Positions 26,058 to 34,931 are shown, numbered from the stretch's first letter. The stretch is DNA of 64,000 nt from Gemmatimonadota bacterium (GCA_028875335.1 JAPPEF010000314.1:1-64000), one strand, 5' to 3'. Notes: a model not told the origin generated them from the letters alone. Made by a program: numbers and translations.

Positions 26058-27566
26058 ATGACCCGGGAGAGCTTTCACAACGTCTTCGCCGTCGATCTGC
26101 GCTCCCTCGCGCTCTTGCGCGTGGTCTTGGCCGCATTGGGCCTCATCGACCTCGTCATCAGAGCGGGGGACTTGGGCGCGTTCTACACGGACCAAGGGGC
26201 CTTTCCGCGCCAAGCAGCCCTCGAGTACTACCGCAGCAAGACGGTCGTCTCGCTGCATCTGCTGAGCGGCGACAACGCCATTCAGACGGCGCTCTTCCTC
26301 GTCGCCGGTGTGGCCTTGGTGGCCTTGCTGTTGGGGTATCGCACCCGGTTGGCCGCGTTTTGGGCGTTTGTCTTGTTGGCGTCCATCCACGTGCGTACCC
26401 CGCCTCTGCTCCAAGCCGGGGACACCTTGTTGCGGGTGCTGTTCTTTTGGTCCCTCTTTCTGCCGCTGGGCGCGCGCTGCTCGCTGGACGCCGTCCTCAA
26501 CCCGCGCCCCAACCCGCCGAGCAGTCCGTCGCCACCCTTGGCGACGCACCGACATTTTTCCGTCGGCAGTGCCGCACTGCTCCTCCAAGTGGCCATGATG
26601 TACGTGTGCAGTGCCCTGTTCAAAACCGGCGCTGAGTGGCGCGTCGATGGTACAGCCATTCACTACGCGCTCCAACTCGACTACATGGTGACTCCCGTCG
26701 GCGCGTGGCTGCGGCAATGGAGCGACCTGCTGCCGGTGCTGACTCGCCTCGTCTATTACTTTGAACTCGTGGCCCCTTTCTTCCTCTTCTGCCCCCTATT
26801 TTCCACCGCGCTGCGCGGGCTGCTCCTGCCAGCTTTCGCCGTCATGCACTTGGCTTTTGGCCTGTGCCTGCAAATCGGCCTCTTCCCCTGGGTCAGCGCG
26901 GCGGCCTTGATTCCCTTTATTCCGGCCGTGGCGTGGGACTGGCTGGGCCGGCGCATCGCCGCCAAAGGTGTGAGGCTCGGCGAATTCGCCCGCGCGTTCC
27001 TGCCCTTGCGTGACTCGTCCCATCAGACCGGCCGCATTGGTTCGGTTGCGTGCGCGTTCTTTTTGCTCTATACCGCAGCTTGGAACGCGGCGTCCCTGCC
27101 GCGAACGGCCTTTGCTATGCCCGCCTCGCTCAAGTGGATTGGCGAGTTGGTGCAGCTAGAGCAGACTTGGGACATGTTCGCGCCGCAGCCCTCGCAATCC
27201 AATGGCTGGTTCGTCATGCCCGGCCTCCTAGCGGATGGGACGACCGTGGATGTGTACCGTCGGACCGTATCACCACCTGAGCGGAAGAAGCCCCGAGACG
27301 GCTCGGCTTATTTTGCCAATTATCGGTGGAGGAAGTTTCTGCTGACGTTGGCGCACAAAAAGCACGAGGATTACCGATTTTACTACGGCCGCTACCTGTG
27401 CCAGCAGTGGAATGCCGGCCGCCGCGGCGACGAGCGGCTAAAGACCTTTAGCATCTACTTCGCCGAAGAAAAAACCCTGCTGTACCCGGCGGCTGAGCAG
27501 ACTGTCGAAGTGCTTCTGTGGCGTCACGACTGCTTCAAACGGGCCGTGACCATCCACCGCCCCTGA
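26058..27566 (+). CDS. HTTM domain protein (vitamin K gamma-carboxylase-like membrane protein)
   Basis: 502 residues. The N-terminus has the HTTM/VKG-carboxylase opening DLRSLALLRVVLAALGLIDL followed by GDLGAFYTDQGAFPR, then about seven to eight membrane segments to residue ~365, including RTPPLLQAGDTLLRVLFFW. A soluble tail of about 135 residues follows (ETWDMFAPQPSQ-type motif near 373, then RKFLLTLAHKKHEDYRFYYG). In other bacteria HTTM proteins are often genetically linked to DCC-family thiol proteins; one is encoded at 50512-50940. The reaction is not established for bacterial members. The gene is divergent from the surface cassette. Confidence 0.82.
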   Translation: MTRESFHNVFAVDLRSLALLRVVLAALGLIDLVIRAGDLGAFYTDQGAFPRQAALEYYRSKTVVSLHLLSGDNAIQTALFLVAGVALVALLLGYRTRLAAFWAFVLLASIHVRTPPLLQAGDTLLRVLFFWSLFLPLGARCSLDAVLNPRPNPPSSPSPPLATHRHFSVGSAALLLQVAMMYVCSALFKTGAEWRVDGTAIHYALQLDYMVTPVGAWLRQWSDLLPVLTRLVYYFELVAPFFLFCPLFSTALRGLLLPAFAVMHLAFGLCLQIGLFPWVSAAALIPFIPAVAWDWLGRRIAAKGVRLGEFARAFLPLRDSSHQTGRIGSVACAFFLLYTAAWNAASLPRTAFAMPASLKWIGELVQLEQTWDMFAPQPSQSNGWFVMPGLLADGTTVDVYRRTVSPPERKKPRDGSAYFANYRWRKFLLTLAHKKHEDYRFYYGRYLCQQWNAGRRGDERLKTFSIYFAEEKTLLYPAAEQTVEVLLWRHDCFKRAVTIHRP

Positions 27567-27575
27567 AGCAAAAAA

Positions 27576-27603
27576 AGGGGACGAAGCGTGCGCCCCGTCC
27601 CCT
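27576..27603. terminator. Hairpin between HTTM gene and CBM9-like copy 2
   Basis: AGGGGACG at 27576-27583 pairs with CGTCCCCT at 27596-27603. A poly-A tract on the left becomes a U tract when read on the minus strand, so it can end the minus-strand CBM9-like transcript; it lies in the 59-base convergent gap and could also affect the HTTM transcript. It uses the same GGGGACG/CGTCCCC core as the hairpins after the two paralogs. Confidence 0.7.
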
Positions 27604-27625
27604 GCAAAGCAACCTGCAGTAACGC

Positions 27626-28561
27626 TCAATCGAGCAGGCTATGCGTGCGGCTCTTGATCCGTCCCCAAGTGACGTTTTCCACCGCAGATTCCACCTCAGC
27701 AGGATCGTGCGTCAGAATGGTCTGGAAGTCGGCGGCTTGATCGCCGTCGGCCTGTCCGTCGAACGCACCGCCTACGTACCCGTACATGCCGGCACCACCG
27801 CCGCCTTCCGGGTTATCGACGTCGTTGAGGCGCGGCGTCGTGTGGGTGATCTGGTCGGGCGCGAAGGTGTAGCGCTGGTTCAAATCACCGTCCGGACCAG
27901 CCGGATCGTACGAGGCCCACAAGGCCAGCTTTATCTCATAGGTGTACTCGACGTTCGTCGACCCGTGAGTGGCGTCTGGTGGGGTCAGTTGCGTAGCAGC
28001 CAAGCCCCAAGGCGGCTGCCCTCCCCAGTCTCCCTCGGGGAAGTCGCCTCCGCCTAGAATACCGCCGTAGTCAATGCCAAATTCATTGCTGGCCAGCGAG
28101 TTGACTACGATGCGATAGCCGTTTTGCGCCTCCTCTATATTTTCGTTCACCAAGATCGACCCCCCAGAGTGGTCGGCATCGACCCCGATCATCATGGTGT
28201 CGTCGTCCCACCAGTTCCGCAGGTTGTCTCCCCAGCTACTCTTGAGGCTGTCGTCGGCCACCCGAGCAAAGAAGTAGAGGGCGTTGTCTGGGGGTAGGCT
28301 CCAAGCCATGAAATAGCTCGCTTGGTAGTCGTCGCCCTGGGCTCCCGGCCCCTGACCGACGAATTGCCCAGCCCAAGCCTCAATGCCGTCGGGCCCTACG
28401 GCAAAGTCTCGGTCGAACCAACCCCAGTCGTCTTCTGAGCCATCTATGTTCATAGACGAAGGATCGGGCACTGAAGGGAGGAAGAAAATTGCCCCGGTGT
28501 GAGCCGTAGCTGCGCTAGCGAGAGCCAGCGCTAAAAGCACTGCAAGGGCGGATGTTTTCAT
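27626..28561 (-). CDS. Secreted CBM9/DOMON-like protein with predicted N-terminal histidine (copy 2 of 3)
   Basis: 311 residues from the ATG at 28561, supported by AAAGGAG upstream and by a signal peptide that starts there and ends ATA, giving a mature N-terminus HTGAIFF. The family core is kept: NIDGSEDDWGWFDRDF, ALYFFARVADD, NWWDDDTM, DADHSGG, NGYRI, VEYTYEIK, FAPDQ and VTWGRIK. This copy has a Gly-rich insertion (DNPEGGGGAGMYGYVGG) not found in the others and lacks the VEH histidine (VEN instead), which narrows the fully shared histidines to the mature first residue and DADH. It is monocistronic between its own promoter and terminator. Ligand unknown. Confidence 0.75.
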   Translation of the reverse strand: MKTSALAVLLALALASAATAHTGAIFFLPSVPDPSSMNIDGSEDDWGWFDRDFAVGPDGIEAWAGQFVGQGPGAQGDDYQASYFMAWSLPPDNALYFFARVADDSLKSSWGDNLRNWWDDDTMMIGVDADHSGGSILVNENIEEAQNGYRIVVNSLASNEFGIDYGGILGGGDFPEGDWGGQPPWGLAATQLTPPDATHGSTNVEYTYEIKLALWASYDPAGPDGDLNQRYTFAPDQITHTTPRLNDVDNPEGGGGAGMYGYVGGAFDGQADGDQAADFQTILTHDPAEVESAVENVTWGRIKSRTHSLLD

Positions 28562-28616
28562 CCTGCACTCCTTTCTGAAAACAATGGCTTGCTGCTTGCG
28601 CGAGATACTCCGTAAA

Positions 28617-28645
28617 TATCTACGTGTGGTGCAACGAGTTGTCAA
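28617..28645 (-). promoter_or_regulatory. Putative sigma70-type promoter for CBM9-like copy 2
   Basis: Read on the minus strand, TTGACA (28645-28640) is followed after exactly 17 bases by TAGATA (28622-28617). It lies about 55 bases upstream of the ATG at 28561 and overlaps the divergent gap before the DUF6785 gene. The match to a housekeeping promoter is good. Confidence 0.6.
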
Positions 28646-28671
28646 GAAAAATGTAACGCGAGGAATCCCGA

Positions 28672-30618
28672 ATGACCGCCGATCAGCAAAAAATTAACAC
28701 GTCCTCACACCGGCCCTCCGGGCTGACCTTGCGGGCCTTAGTCCTCGGCTTGATCCTCTCGCTACTGGTCGGCGCGGTCGGGCCCTATCTCTCGCTGTAT
28801 ATCCAAGGAGCCAATGCCAGCAGCTATTTTACCAGCCAGATAGCCCTTTGCCTCTTGTTCATCCTCATCGTCGGCTGCAACGGGGTGCTGGGGGCTATGC
28901 GGCGCACTTGGGTCTTGCAAAAGGGCGAGTTACTCGTCGTCTTCATCCTAACCAGCTTGGCCAATGCGACCCACGTCTTGGTGCAGCAGTGGGTGCCCGT
29001 GGTATCCAGTCCTTTTTACTACGCCCGTTCCGAAAACAACTGGCTGGAGCTGATCAATCCCCACATTCCCCCCTGGCTCGGGCCGCGCGATCCCGAAGCC
29101 ATCCGCGCCTTTTTTGAAGGCACCGAAGGAGAAGCAGCGGGCATTCCCTGGCAGGTCTGGTTCGAGCCGATAGCAGGCTGGCTGCCCATGGTCGTGGCCA
29201 TGCACGTGGCCACCCTGTGCTTGATGGTGATCCTGCGGCGGCGCTGGGTAGAGCACGAGCGGCTGATCTATCCGGTGATGCAAGTGCCCCTCGCCATGGT
29301 GCAAGACGACGAGCGGGGGTCGCTCATCAAGCCGTTTTTTCGCAATCCAGTGATGTGGGTCGGCTTTGCCGTGTCTGCAATCACCGGAGCCGTGGCCGGC
29401 CTGCACGCGTACTTTCCCTTTGTCCCGGCGGTGCAGTTGCACGCCAGCATCCCGCTTTTCGGCGGCGTCCGGCTGAGTTTTGCCACGCTGGGCTTTTTCT
29501 TTGTAATCCAGCGCGAGGTGGCGCTCGGGCTGTGGGTATTCACCTTGCTCAACAACTTACAGGAATACATCTATCGAGAAATCGGCTGGGGGGTGAGTGC
29601 TGCGCCCGCGGTGAGCGTGTGGAGCTACGGCCTGCCCAGCCTCGTCCATCAGGGCATGGGGGCGATGATCGCGCTGGTCATCGGCGGCTTCTGGGTGGGC
29701 CGCGAGCACCTGTGGAACGTCTGTCGCAAGGCATTCGGCCGCGCGCCGGACGTCGATGACAGCGACGAGGTCCTGTCCTATCGCGCCGCAGTCTTCGGGC
29801 TACTGGGCAGCACCGGAGTCATGGTGTTGTGGCTGTGGAATTTGGGCATGCCGCTGTGGGGGGTCGCGGTCTTCTTGTTTTTCGCGCTGGTGATCTTCGT
29901 CGCTCTGACCCGGGTAATCGCCGAAGGAGGGGTCGCCCTAATCTACACCCCCATGGTCGCGGCCGACGCGGCCGTGTCAGCCGTTGGCACGTCGGCCTTT
30001 TTCGGGCCAGCGGGGTTGGTCGGCCTCGCTTTCACCCGCATCTTGGGCAATGACCTGCTCAATTTCGCCATGCCGCACGTGGCCAACGGACTAAAGCTGA
30101 GCGAGCAGATCGAAGGGCGGCGGCGACGGCTGTTCTGGGGCATGTTGGCGGCTATCCTGCTGGGCATGGCCGGGTCGCTGTGGATGCTGCTGCACTTGGC
30201 CTACACCCACGGGGCGATCAATCTGCGGCCAGTGCATTTTATCTGGCTGCCGACCTATCTAGGGGATTATACGGCCGCGCGCATCGCCAACCCCTCGGGG
30301 CCGTACTGGCTGGGCTGGTTCCACGCCGGGGTCGGCAGCACGGCCATGGGACTTTTGATGTTGGCGCGGCGTTACTGGGGCTGGTGGCCGCTGCATCCCA
30401 TCGGCTTTCCCATCAGCTCTACCTTCCACTGGATGGCTTTCAACGCCTTTTTAGCTTGGCTTTTCAAGACGCCAATCCTGCGCTACGGTGGGGTAAACGC
30501 ATACCGGACGGTGCGGCCGTTTTTTCTCGGGCTGGTGCTCGGGCAATTCGCCATCTACGGCGTGTTCTGGGTGATAGACGGTCTGACCGGCATGATCGGC
30601 AACGGCCTGTTCGTCTAG
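28672..30618 (+). CDS. DUF6785/DUF6784-type polytopic membrane protein (OPT-like)
   Basis: 648 residues with about fourteen hydrophobic segments. The opening LRALVLGLILSLLVGAVGPY and the closing PFFLGLVLGQFAIYGVFWVIDGLTG match the DUF6785/DUF6784 proteins common in Planctomycetes- and Poribacteria-like genomes, which resemble oligopeptide (OPT) transporters in layout. Internal readable pieces are ERLIYPVMQVPLAM near 200 and ALTRVIAEGGVALIY near 412. Transport is likely but the substrate is unknown. Its stop shares the palindrome CTAG at 30615-30618 with the convergent heme-VCBS gene, so the two ends overlap by four bases. Confidence 0.75.
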   Translation: MTADQQKINTSSHRPSGLTLRALVLGLILSLLVGAVGPYLSLYIQGANASSYFTSQIALCLLFILIVGCNGVLGAMRRTWVLQKGELLVVFILTSLANATHVLVQQWVPVVSSPFYYARSENNWLELINPHIPPWLGPRDPEAIRAFFEGTEGEAAGIPWQVWFEPIAGWLPMVVAMHVATLCLMVILRRRWVEHERLIYPVMQVPLAMVQDDERGSLIKPFFRNPVMWVGFAVSAITGAVAGLHAYFPFVPAVQLHASIPLFGGVRLSFATLGFFFVIQREVALGLWVFTLLNNLQEYIYREIGWGVSAAPAVSVWSYGLPSLVHQGMGAMIALVIGGFWVGREHLWNVCRKAFGRAPDVDDSDEVLSYRAAVFGLLGSTGVMVLWLWNLGMPLWGVAVFLFFALVIFVALTRVIAEGGVALIYTPMVAADAAVSAVGTSAFFGPAGLVGLAFTRILGNDLLNFAMPHVANGLKLSEQIEGRRRRLFWGMLAAILLGMAGSLWMLLHLAYTHGAINLRPVHFIWLPTYLGDYTAARIANPSGPYWLGWFHAGVGSTAMGLLMLARRYWGWWPLHPIGFPISSTFHWMAFNAFLAWLFKTPILRYGGVNAYRTVRPFFLGLVLGQFAIYGVFWVIDGLTGMIGNGLFV

Positions 30619-32222
30619 GGCTGTGGAGCCGTGGAGATGCGGTTCACCCACAAGCTCACGCGGCCGAGGCGATCGGGCGGGGGAAAGGGCGGAAAGACGT
30701 GCATCCCACCGGCGACGATGTCGGGCCGGCCATCGCCGTCTAGATCGCCCAGATCCGTGGTGATGAAATGAGAGGGGTCGCGGGTAATGGCGTGGCGCGT
30801 GAAGCGCTGCTGGCCGTCGTTTTCCAGCCAGATCAATCCTTGGCGGGGCAAGTGCTCCCAGTAATTGGCCGTGCTGCTCATAAAGCAATTGGCCGCCACA
30901 ATGTCCAAGTCGCCGTCCAAATCCAAGTCGGCAGCATTCGCCGAGTACGCTCCGTAGAACCGGGTGAGATCGTGGTACACAAAGCGCAACGCGCCCACGT
31001 TCTCCAGCCACTGCACCCCGTGATACGGCTTGGCATCCGTGCCGTCAAAACCGTCGCCGTTGGTAAACAAAATGTCGAGGTCGGCGTCCTGATCCAGATC
31101 GACCAACTCAATGCCCGATGAACCAAACGCCGGATTGCGCGCTTCAAACAAAACGTGCTCGGCAAACGCACCGCCGCCTTGGTTGATAAACGCGACGATC
31201 TCTTCAAACTCTTGGGTTATCAGAGCGACGATGTCGGGCTTGCCATCGCCATTGAGGTCGCCGATGGGCACGTGCGTGCAGCCGCTTTTGCTCGACAAGG
31301 TGTGGACCTTGTTGTGCGGGCTGCCCGTCACTTGCTCCAGCCACGCGACTTCGCCCGTGCGATACCAGCCAAACATGGCGAGCGCAAAGTCCCAGTCGCC
31401 GTCGCCGTCCAAATCCGCGGGTCGCACGTCCGCGATGCGGGGCATGTCCTTTAATACGACAATGGGCCTGAAAGACTGGCGGCCGTCGTTGACCAGCAGG
31501 ACCACTTGCCCGAGGAGGTCGTCTGTGGGCATCAATTGGCCCAGCAGCGCGACGACGATGTCCAAGTCGCCATCGCCTTCAAAGTCAAACACCGCAGAAC
31601 GGGCCGGAGCCTTAAAGCCCGGCAGGGGAGTGCGCAACCCCGCGAGGACGGTTTCCTCCCAGCGGCCTCCCTGCTGATGGATCCAAGACAACAGGTGATA
31701 TTGGGCGTCGCAGACCAAGGCATCCAATTGGCGATCGCGGTTCAGATCCACGACGTTGACATTGGCGATCTTGGGCCACGAGGTCCACTCCTCGGGATCG
31801 AAATCCCGCACGGGCTGGCCGAGGACGTACTTCCGAAAGGGCGGCGCGGGTTCTTCGGGATCCGATGGCAAGACCGCGAAGGCTTCGGGGCTATTTGCGA
31901 CGTAGAAATCCAAGCATTCCTTTTTATGTGTTTCGGATATGGCAATCTCTTGTTGCTCCATCAAATCAAACATCAACTGCATTTTTTGCGGCCACAGTTC
32001 CTGCGTCAGGACTTGTGGGTGAGGCACGGCATGGCACATGCCGCAATAGGCCAAAACAGGTGGAGGGAGGGAGTCGGGGGCTGCGACTATGGGAGGATGC
32101 GCCGGCATGGGGGGATAGGTCGCGGGCGAGTGCAGAGCATCCCAAAGGCCGGCTTTCTTTATTGCAATAGCGAGCGCGATTAGGGCTAGGCCGGCTAGAA
32201 GGATTTGCATTAATTTTCTCAT
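30615..32222 (-). CDS. Membrane-anchored VCBS/FG-GAP propeller with c-type heme motif (copy 2 of 2)
   Basis: 535 residues from the ATG at 32222. Residues 6-22 form a membrane anchor rather than a lipobox, followed by a Pro-rich linker and the heme motif CGMCH at residues 60-64 (AVPHPQ follows, as in copy 1). FG-GAP repeats with DLDGDGDWDF, DLNGDGKPDI and DLDGDGRPDI loops fill residues ~130-530. From roughly the second repeat onward it is almost identical to the gene at 4136-5644, including at silent positions, while the N-terminal 130 residues differ clearly. Copy 1 is a lipoprotein; this one is a single-pass anchor. Predicted periplasmic or surface location; redox role inferred from CxxCH. 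Confidence 0.8.
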   Translation of the reverse strand: MRKLMQILLAGLALIALAIAIKKAGLWDALHSPATYPPMPAHPPIVAAPDSLPPPVLAYCGMCHAVPHPQVLTQELWPQKMQLMFDLMEQQEIAISETHKKECLDFYVANSPEAFAVLPSDPEEPAPPFRKYVLGQPVRDFDPEEWTSWPKIANVNVVDLNRDRQLDALVCDAQYHLLSWIHQQGGRWEETVLAGLRTPLPGFKAPARSAVFDFEGDGDLDIVVALLGQLMPTDDLLGQVVLLVNDGRQSFRPIVVLKDMPRIADVRPADLDGDGDWDFALAMFGWYRTGEVAWLEQVTGSPHNKVHTLSSKSGCTHVPIGDLNGDGKPDIVALITQEFEEIVAFINQGGGAFAEHVLFEARNPAFGSSGIELVDLDQDADLDILFTNGDGFDGTDAKPYHGVQWLENVGALRFVYHDLTRFYGAYSANAADLDLDGDLDIVAANCFMSSTANYWEHLPRQGLIWLENDGQQRFTRHAITRDPSHFITTDLGDLDGDGRPDIVAGGMHVFPPFPPPDRLGRVSLWVNRISTAPQP

Positions 32223-32381
32223 AAGGAACAATCACTCGTAGGGACGATCACAGGGGATGCTCCGTTGGTCCCAAAACCAATCGCGCGGGATTCGTCCATT
32301 CGTCTAACTGCGGAACATCAGCTTATTAAGATAGCCTTACTACACGACAGTAATCTAATAGACGTTACGCATAGACATCTA

Positions 32382-32479
32382 GGTATGAGATGCTTCGACT
32401 CCGCTTCGCTTCGCTCAGCATGACAGGTGCTAGCACTCTGTTTGCCGGTCATGCTGAGCGAAGCGAGGCATCTCATACC
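32382..32479. repeat. Large imperfect palindrome of the 'CATGCTGAGCGAAGCGA' type
   Basis: The left arm (GGTATGAGATGCTTCG..., ending TCGCTCAGCATGACAGG) is the reverse complement of the right arm (CCGGTCATGCTGAGCGA, ending GGCATCTCATACC) apart from a short insertion, with a loop of about 17 bases. Frames through it give the well-known spurious peptide HAERSEA. It lies in the 333-base gap (32223-32555) between the heme-VCBS gene and the TPR lipoprotein gene; nothing else in that gap is supportable. It is an intergenic REP-like element; I see only this one copy in the window. Confidence 0.8.
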
Positions 32480-32555
32480 ACTTCTACTGTCGGGTAGCTT
32501 TATAATGCTCCGATCATTGTCAAGTACGATAAGGTCGCCCAATCGAGGCAGGCAA

Positions 32556-33887
32556 ATGCAAAGGGGCCCGTTCTTCATCTGGGGGGCGTTGATGTGGGCA
32601 TGTGGAGATGCATCAGAACTTCATTACGACGCCTGCAATCGCCACGCCGAAGAAGGGCGCTATGTCCAGGCCATTGCGGAGTGTCGCCGCGCCGTGGCAG
32701 CCGATTCCTCGCGCGCGGAAGCCCACCTGCTGCTCGCGCGCTTGCTACTCAAACACGGCCAGCCCGAATTGGCAGCACAGCACTGCCAGCGGGTGATCGA
32801 ACTCGAGCCGCAGCGCGCCGAGGGCTATTTCGCGCTCGGCAGGGCATTTGCGCGCCAGCGCCGCAACGACGAGGCCGAAGCTGCGTATCGACAGGCCATC
32901 CGGCTAGACTCCAGTCGCGCCGCAACCTACCACCAACTCGCGGTCGTCCTCATCGACGACGACCGCTATGCGGCCGCAGGCGACGCGCTCCAAAAGGCCC
33001 TGTCGCTCCAGCCAGAAAGTGCGGTCATGCAGTACAGCCTAGGCATGATCTGCGAGCGCCAAGGTCAGTACGAAGCGGCCATTGCCCACTGGCAAAAGGC
33101 CGCGCAGCTCGATTCCAGCTATGCTCAAGCTCACTACCAACTAGGGCAGATCTTCGCGAAAATCGGACGCGGCCAAGAAGCAGAGGCCAGCTTGCGCGCG
33201 GCACTGCGCCAGCAGCCCGCCCACGCCAAGGCGCGCATTGCGCTGGGACAGGTGCTGCTGCAACAGGGGCAACTCGCCGCAGCCGCGGCCGCTTGGCAGC
33301 AAGCCATTGCGTCCGACCCCTTTGAACCCGAGGCATTTCACCGGCTCGGCGCGCTCTATCTCCGGCAGGGGAAGGAAGCGGAAGGAGAACGATTACTCGC
33401 AGCTTTCGCGCGACTCCAAACCGCGAGCGAAGAAATCGGGCACTACCGCTACCTGCTACAGCTCTACCCAGAGGACTCGCACGCCCACTACAATCTCGGC
33501 GTACTCTACGCCGACCAAGGGCATCCCCAAGCCGCGATCGCCGAGTATCGCAAAGCACTGTCCATCAACCCAGCCGACCTCAGTGCGCGCAACAACCTAG
33601 CCAACATCCTCCTCAAGCAGGGGCGGTTGGCCGAGGCCATACAAGAGTACGAGACCATCCTCCGCTACCACCCGCTCTACGTCCGCGCTTACAACAACTT
33701 AGGCATCACGTACATGCGCAGGGGCCAGCTAGACGCTGCGGCCCAAGCCCTGCAAAAGGCTCTCAGAATAGACCCCAATTTCGCGGACGCCCACTACAAC
33801 TTGGGGCTGATTTATCTCAAACAGGGGCAAACGGCCCGCGGCGAGGCAGCCATGGCGACCTACCGGCATTTGCAGGCGCGGCCATGA
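32556..33887 (+). CDS. TPR-repeat lipoprotein (copy 2 of 2)
   Basis: 443 residues from the ATG at 32556, chosen because it begins a lipoprotein signal ending LMWAC (Cys16); the longer frame from 32427 runs through the palindromic repeat and is not credible. About eleven to twelve TPR units follow, aligned end to end with the gene at 13068-14429: both have LLLARLLLKHGQ or LLGRLLLKHGQ, DPFEPEA, HYRYLL, YPED and ARNNLANILL. It would be a periplasmic scaffold. A CBM9-like gene follows 96 bases later with its own promoter. Copy 1 is also within 10 kb of a CBM9-like and a heme-VCBS gene, hinting at a repeated gene set. Confidence 0.82.
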   Translation: MQRGPFFIWGALMWACGDASELHYDACNRHAEEGRYVQAIAECRRAVAADSSRAEAHLLLARLLLKHGQPELAAQHCQRVIELEPQRAEGYFALGRAFARQRRNDEAEAAYRQAIRLDSSRAATYHQLAVVLIDDDRYAAAGDALQKALSLQPESAVMQYSLGMICERQGQYEAAIAHWQKAAQLDSSYAQAHYQLGQIFAKIGRGQEAEASLRAALRQQPAHAKARIALGQVLLQQGQLAAAAAAWQQAIASDPFEPEAFHRLGALYLRQGKEAEGERLLAAFARLQTASEEIGHYRYLLQLYPEDSHAHYNLGVLYADQGHPQAAIAEYRKALSINPADLSARNNLANILLKQGRLAEAIQEYETILRYHPLYVRAYNNLGITYMRRGQLDAAAQALQKALRIDPNFADAHYNLGLIYLKQGQTARGEAAMATYRHLQARP

Positions 33888-33907
33888 GGCAAATGCCCAT
33901 TTTCTTG

Positions 33908-33936
33908 TTGACAAATACAAATATAGACTTTTATAT
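33908..33936 (+). promoter_or_regulatory. Putative sigma70-type promoter for CBM9-like copy 3
   Basis: TTGACA at 33908-33913, 17 bases, then TTATAT at 33931-33936, within an unusually AT-rich stretch between the TPR lipoprotein and the gene at 33984. The -35 box is a perfect consensus match. Confidence 0.6.
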
Positions 33937-33983
33937 CAACAAAAGTTTAGCCCTCCCACCTCATTCAAGAAAGGGACCTCAGG

Positions 33984-34904
33984 ATGAAACGCTCGTATCT
34001 CGCCCTGATCCTAGTGCTCGCCGTCGCTGGAGTGGCCTTGGCCCACAACGGCGTAACGGGTTTTATCCCTACGATTCCAGATCCCAATGCTATGGTCATC
34101 GACGGCTCTGAAGACGACTGGGCCTGGATCGATCCAGACTTCATCATCGCGCCCGAGCAGATCGAGGCTCAAAGCGGCGACGGCACTGGCCTCGGCGGCA
34201 ACGGCGTCCCGGACGACTTCTCGGCCAGCTATCGCATGGGTTGGAGTCCGCCGCCGGACAACTCCCTCTATTTATTCGCCCGCGTCACCGACGACACCCT
34301 CGGTGCAGCCGAGTCCGAGGTAAAGCGCAATTGGTGGAACGACGACACCCTTGAGTTCAACATGGACATGGACCACTCGGGCGGGCCGATGTCCTGGACG
34401 AGCACCGAGGAGGTGTACAACGGGTATCGCATCAACATCCACCCGCTGTTCGACTCCCAGCTCGGCGGCACCATTTCCATCGACTTGCAGGAGCCTGGCC
34501 TAGAGGATTGGGGAGCACTGCCGCCGTATTGCACCACCGCGGCCACTCTCCTGCCAACGGACGCCGGCCACCTGTCGCCCAATGTCGAATACACGTACGA
34601 AATGAAAATCTCGCCCCCGTTCGTGCGCTACGACATCCTCGGCCCAGAGTCCAGCATTCCGCACGTGTTCGCACCCGATCAGGTGATCGGTCTGCACACC
34701 CTGTGGATGGATCGCGACCGGGAAGCCCACGGTCAGCAGAGCATCTTTGGGCGCACGGGCAGCGGCTTCAACACCGCTGCAAACGGCGACCATCTGTGCG
34801 ACTACGTGATCGTCGAAACCGTCGATTTGGCCAACTACCCGACCGTATCCACGGCCGTAGAGCACACCACCTGGGGCCGCATCAAAAACCACATCGGCCA
34901 CTAG
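33984..34904 (+). CDS. Secreted CBM9/DOMON-like protein with predicted N-terminal histidine (copy 3 of 3)
   Basis: 306 residues with a signal peptide ending ALA, so the mature chain is predicted to begin HNGVTGF. Family motifs in order: VIDGSEDDWAWIDPDF, SLYLFARVTDD, NWWNDDTLEF, DMDHSGG, NGYRINIHP, VEYTYEMK, FAPDQV, VEHTTWGRIKNH. It is closest to copy 1 in the C-terminal VEHxTWxRIKNH and in the GHLxPNVEYT segment. An AAAGGGA ribosome site, a good promoter and a perfect terminator mark it as an independent transcription unit, likely well expressed. A carbohydrate- or metal-binding secreted role is inferred. Confidence 0.75.
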   Translation: MKRSYLALILVLAVAGVALAHNGVTGFIPTIPDPNAMVIDGSEDDWAWIDPDFIIAPEQIEAQSGDGTGLGGNGVPDDFSASYRMGWSPPPDNSLYLFARVTDDTLGAAESEVKRNWWNDDTLEFNMDMDHSGGPMSWTSTEEVYNGYRINIHPLFDSQLGGTISIDLQEPGLEDWGALPPYCTTAATLLPTDAGHLSPNVEYTYEMKISPPFVRYDILGPESSIPHVFAPDQVIGLHTLWMDRDREAHGQQSIFGRTGSGFNTAANGDHLCDYVIVETVDLANYPTVSTAVEHTTWGRIKNHIGH

Positions 34905-34931
34905 CGCTCTGCATACCGGCAAGGCAGCAAA

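Noticed and set aside
32318..32578. Frame giving CHAERSEAESKH-type peptide, and the long N-terminus of the TPR gene from 32427
   Set aside because: Both arise from the palindromic repeat, a known source of false proteins; the lipoprotein start at 32556 is better.
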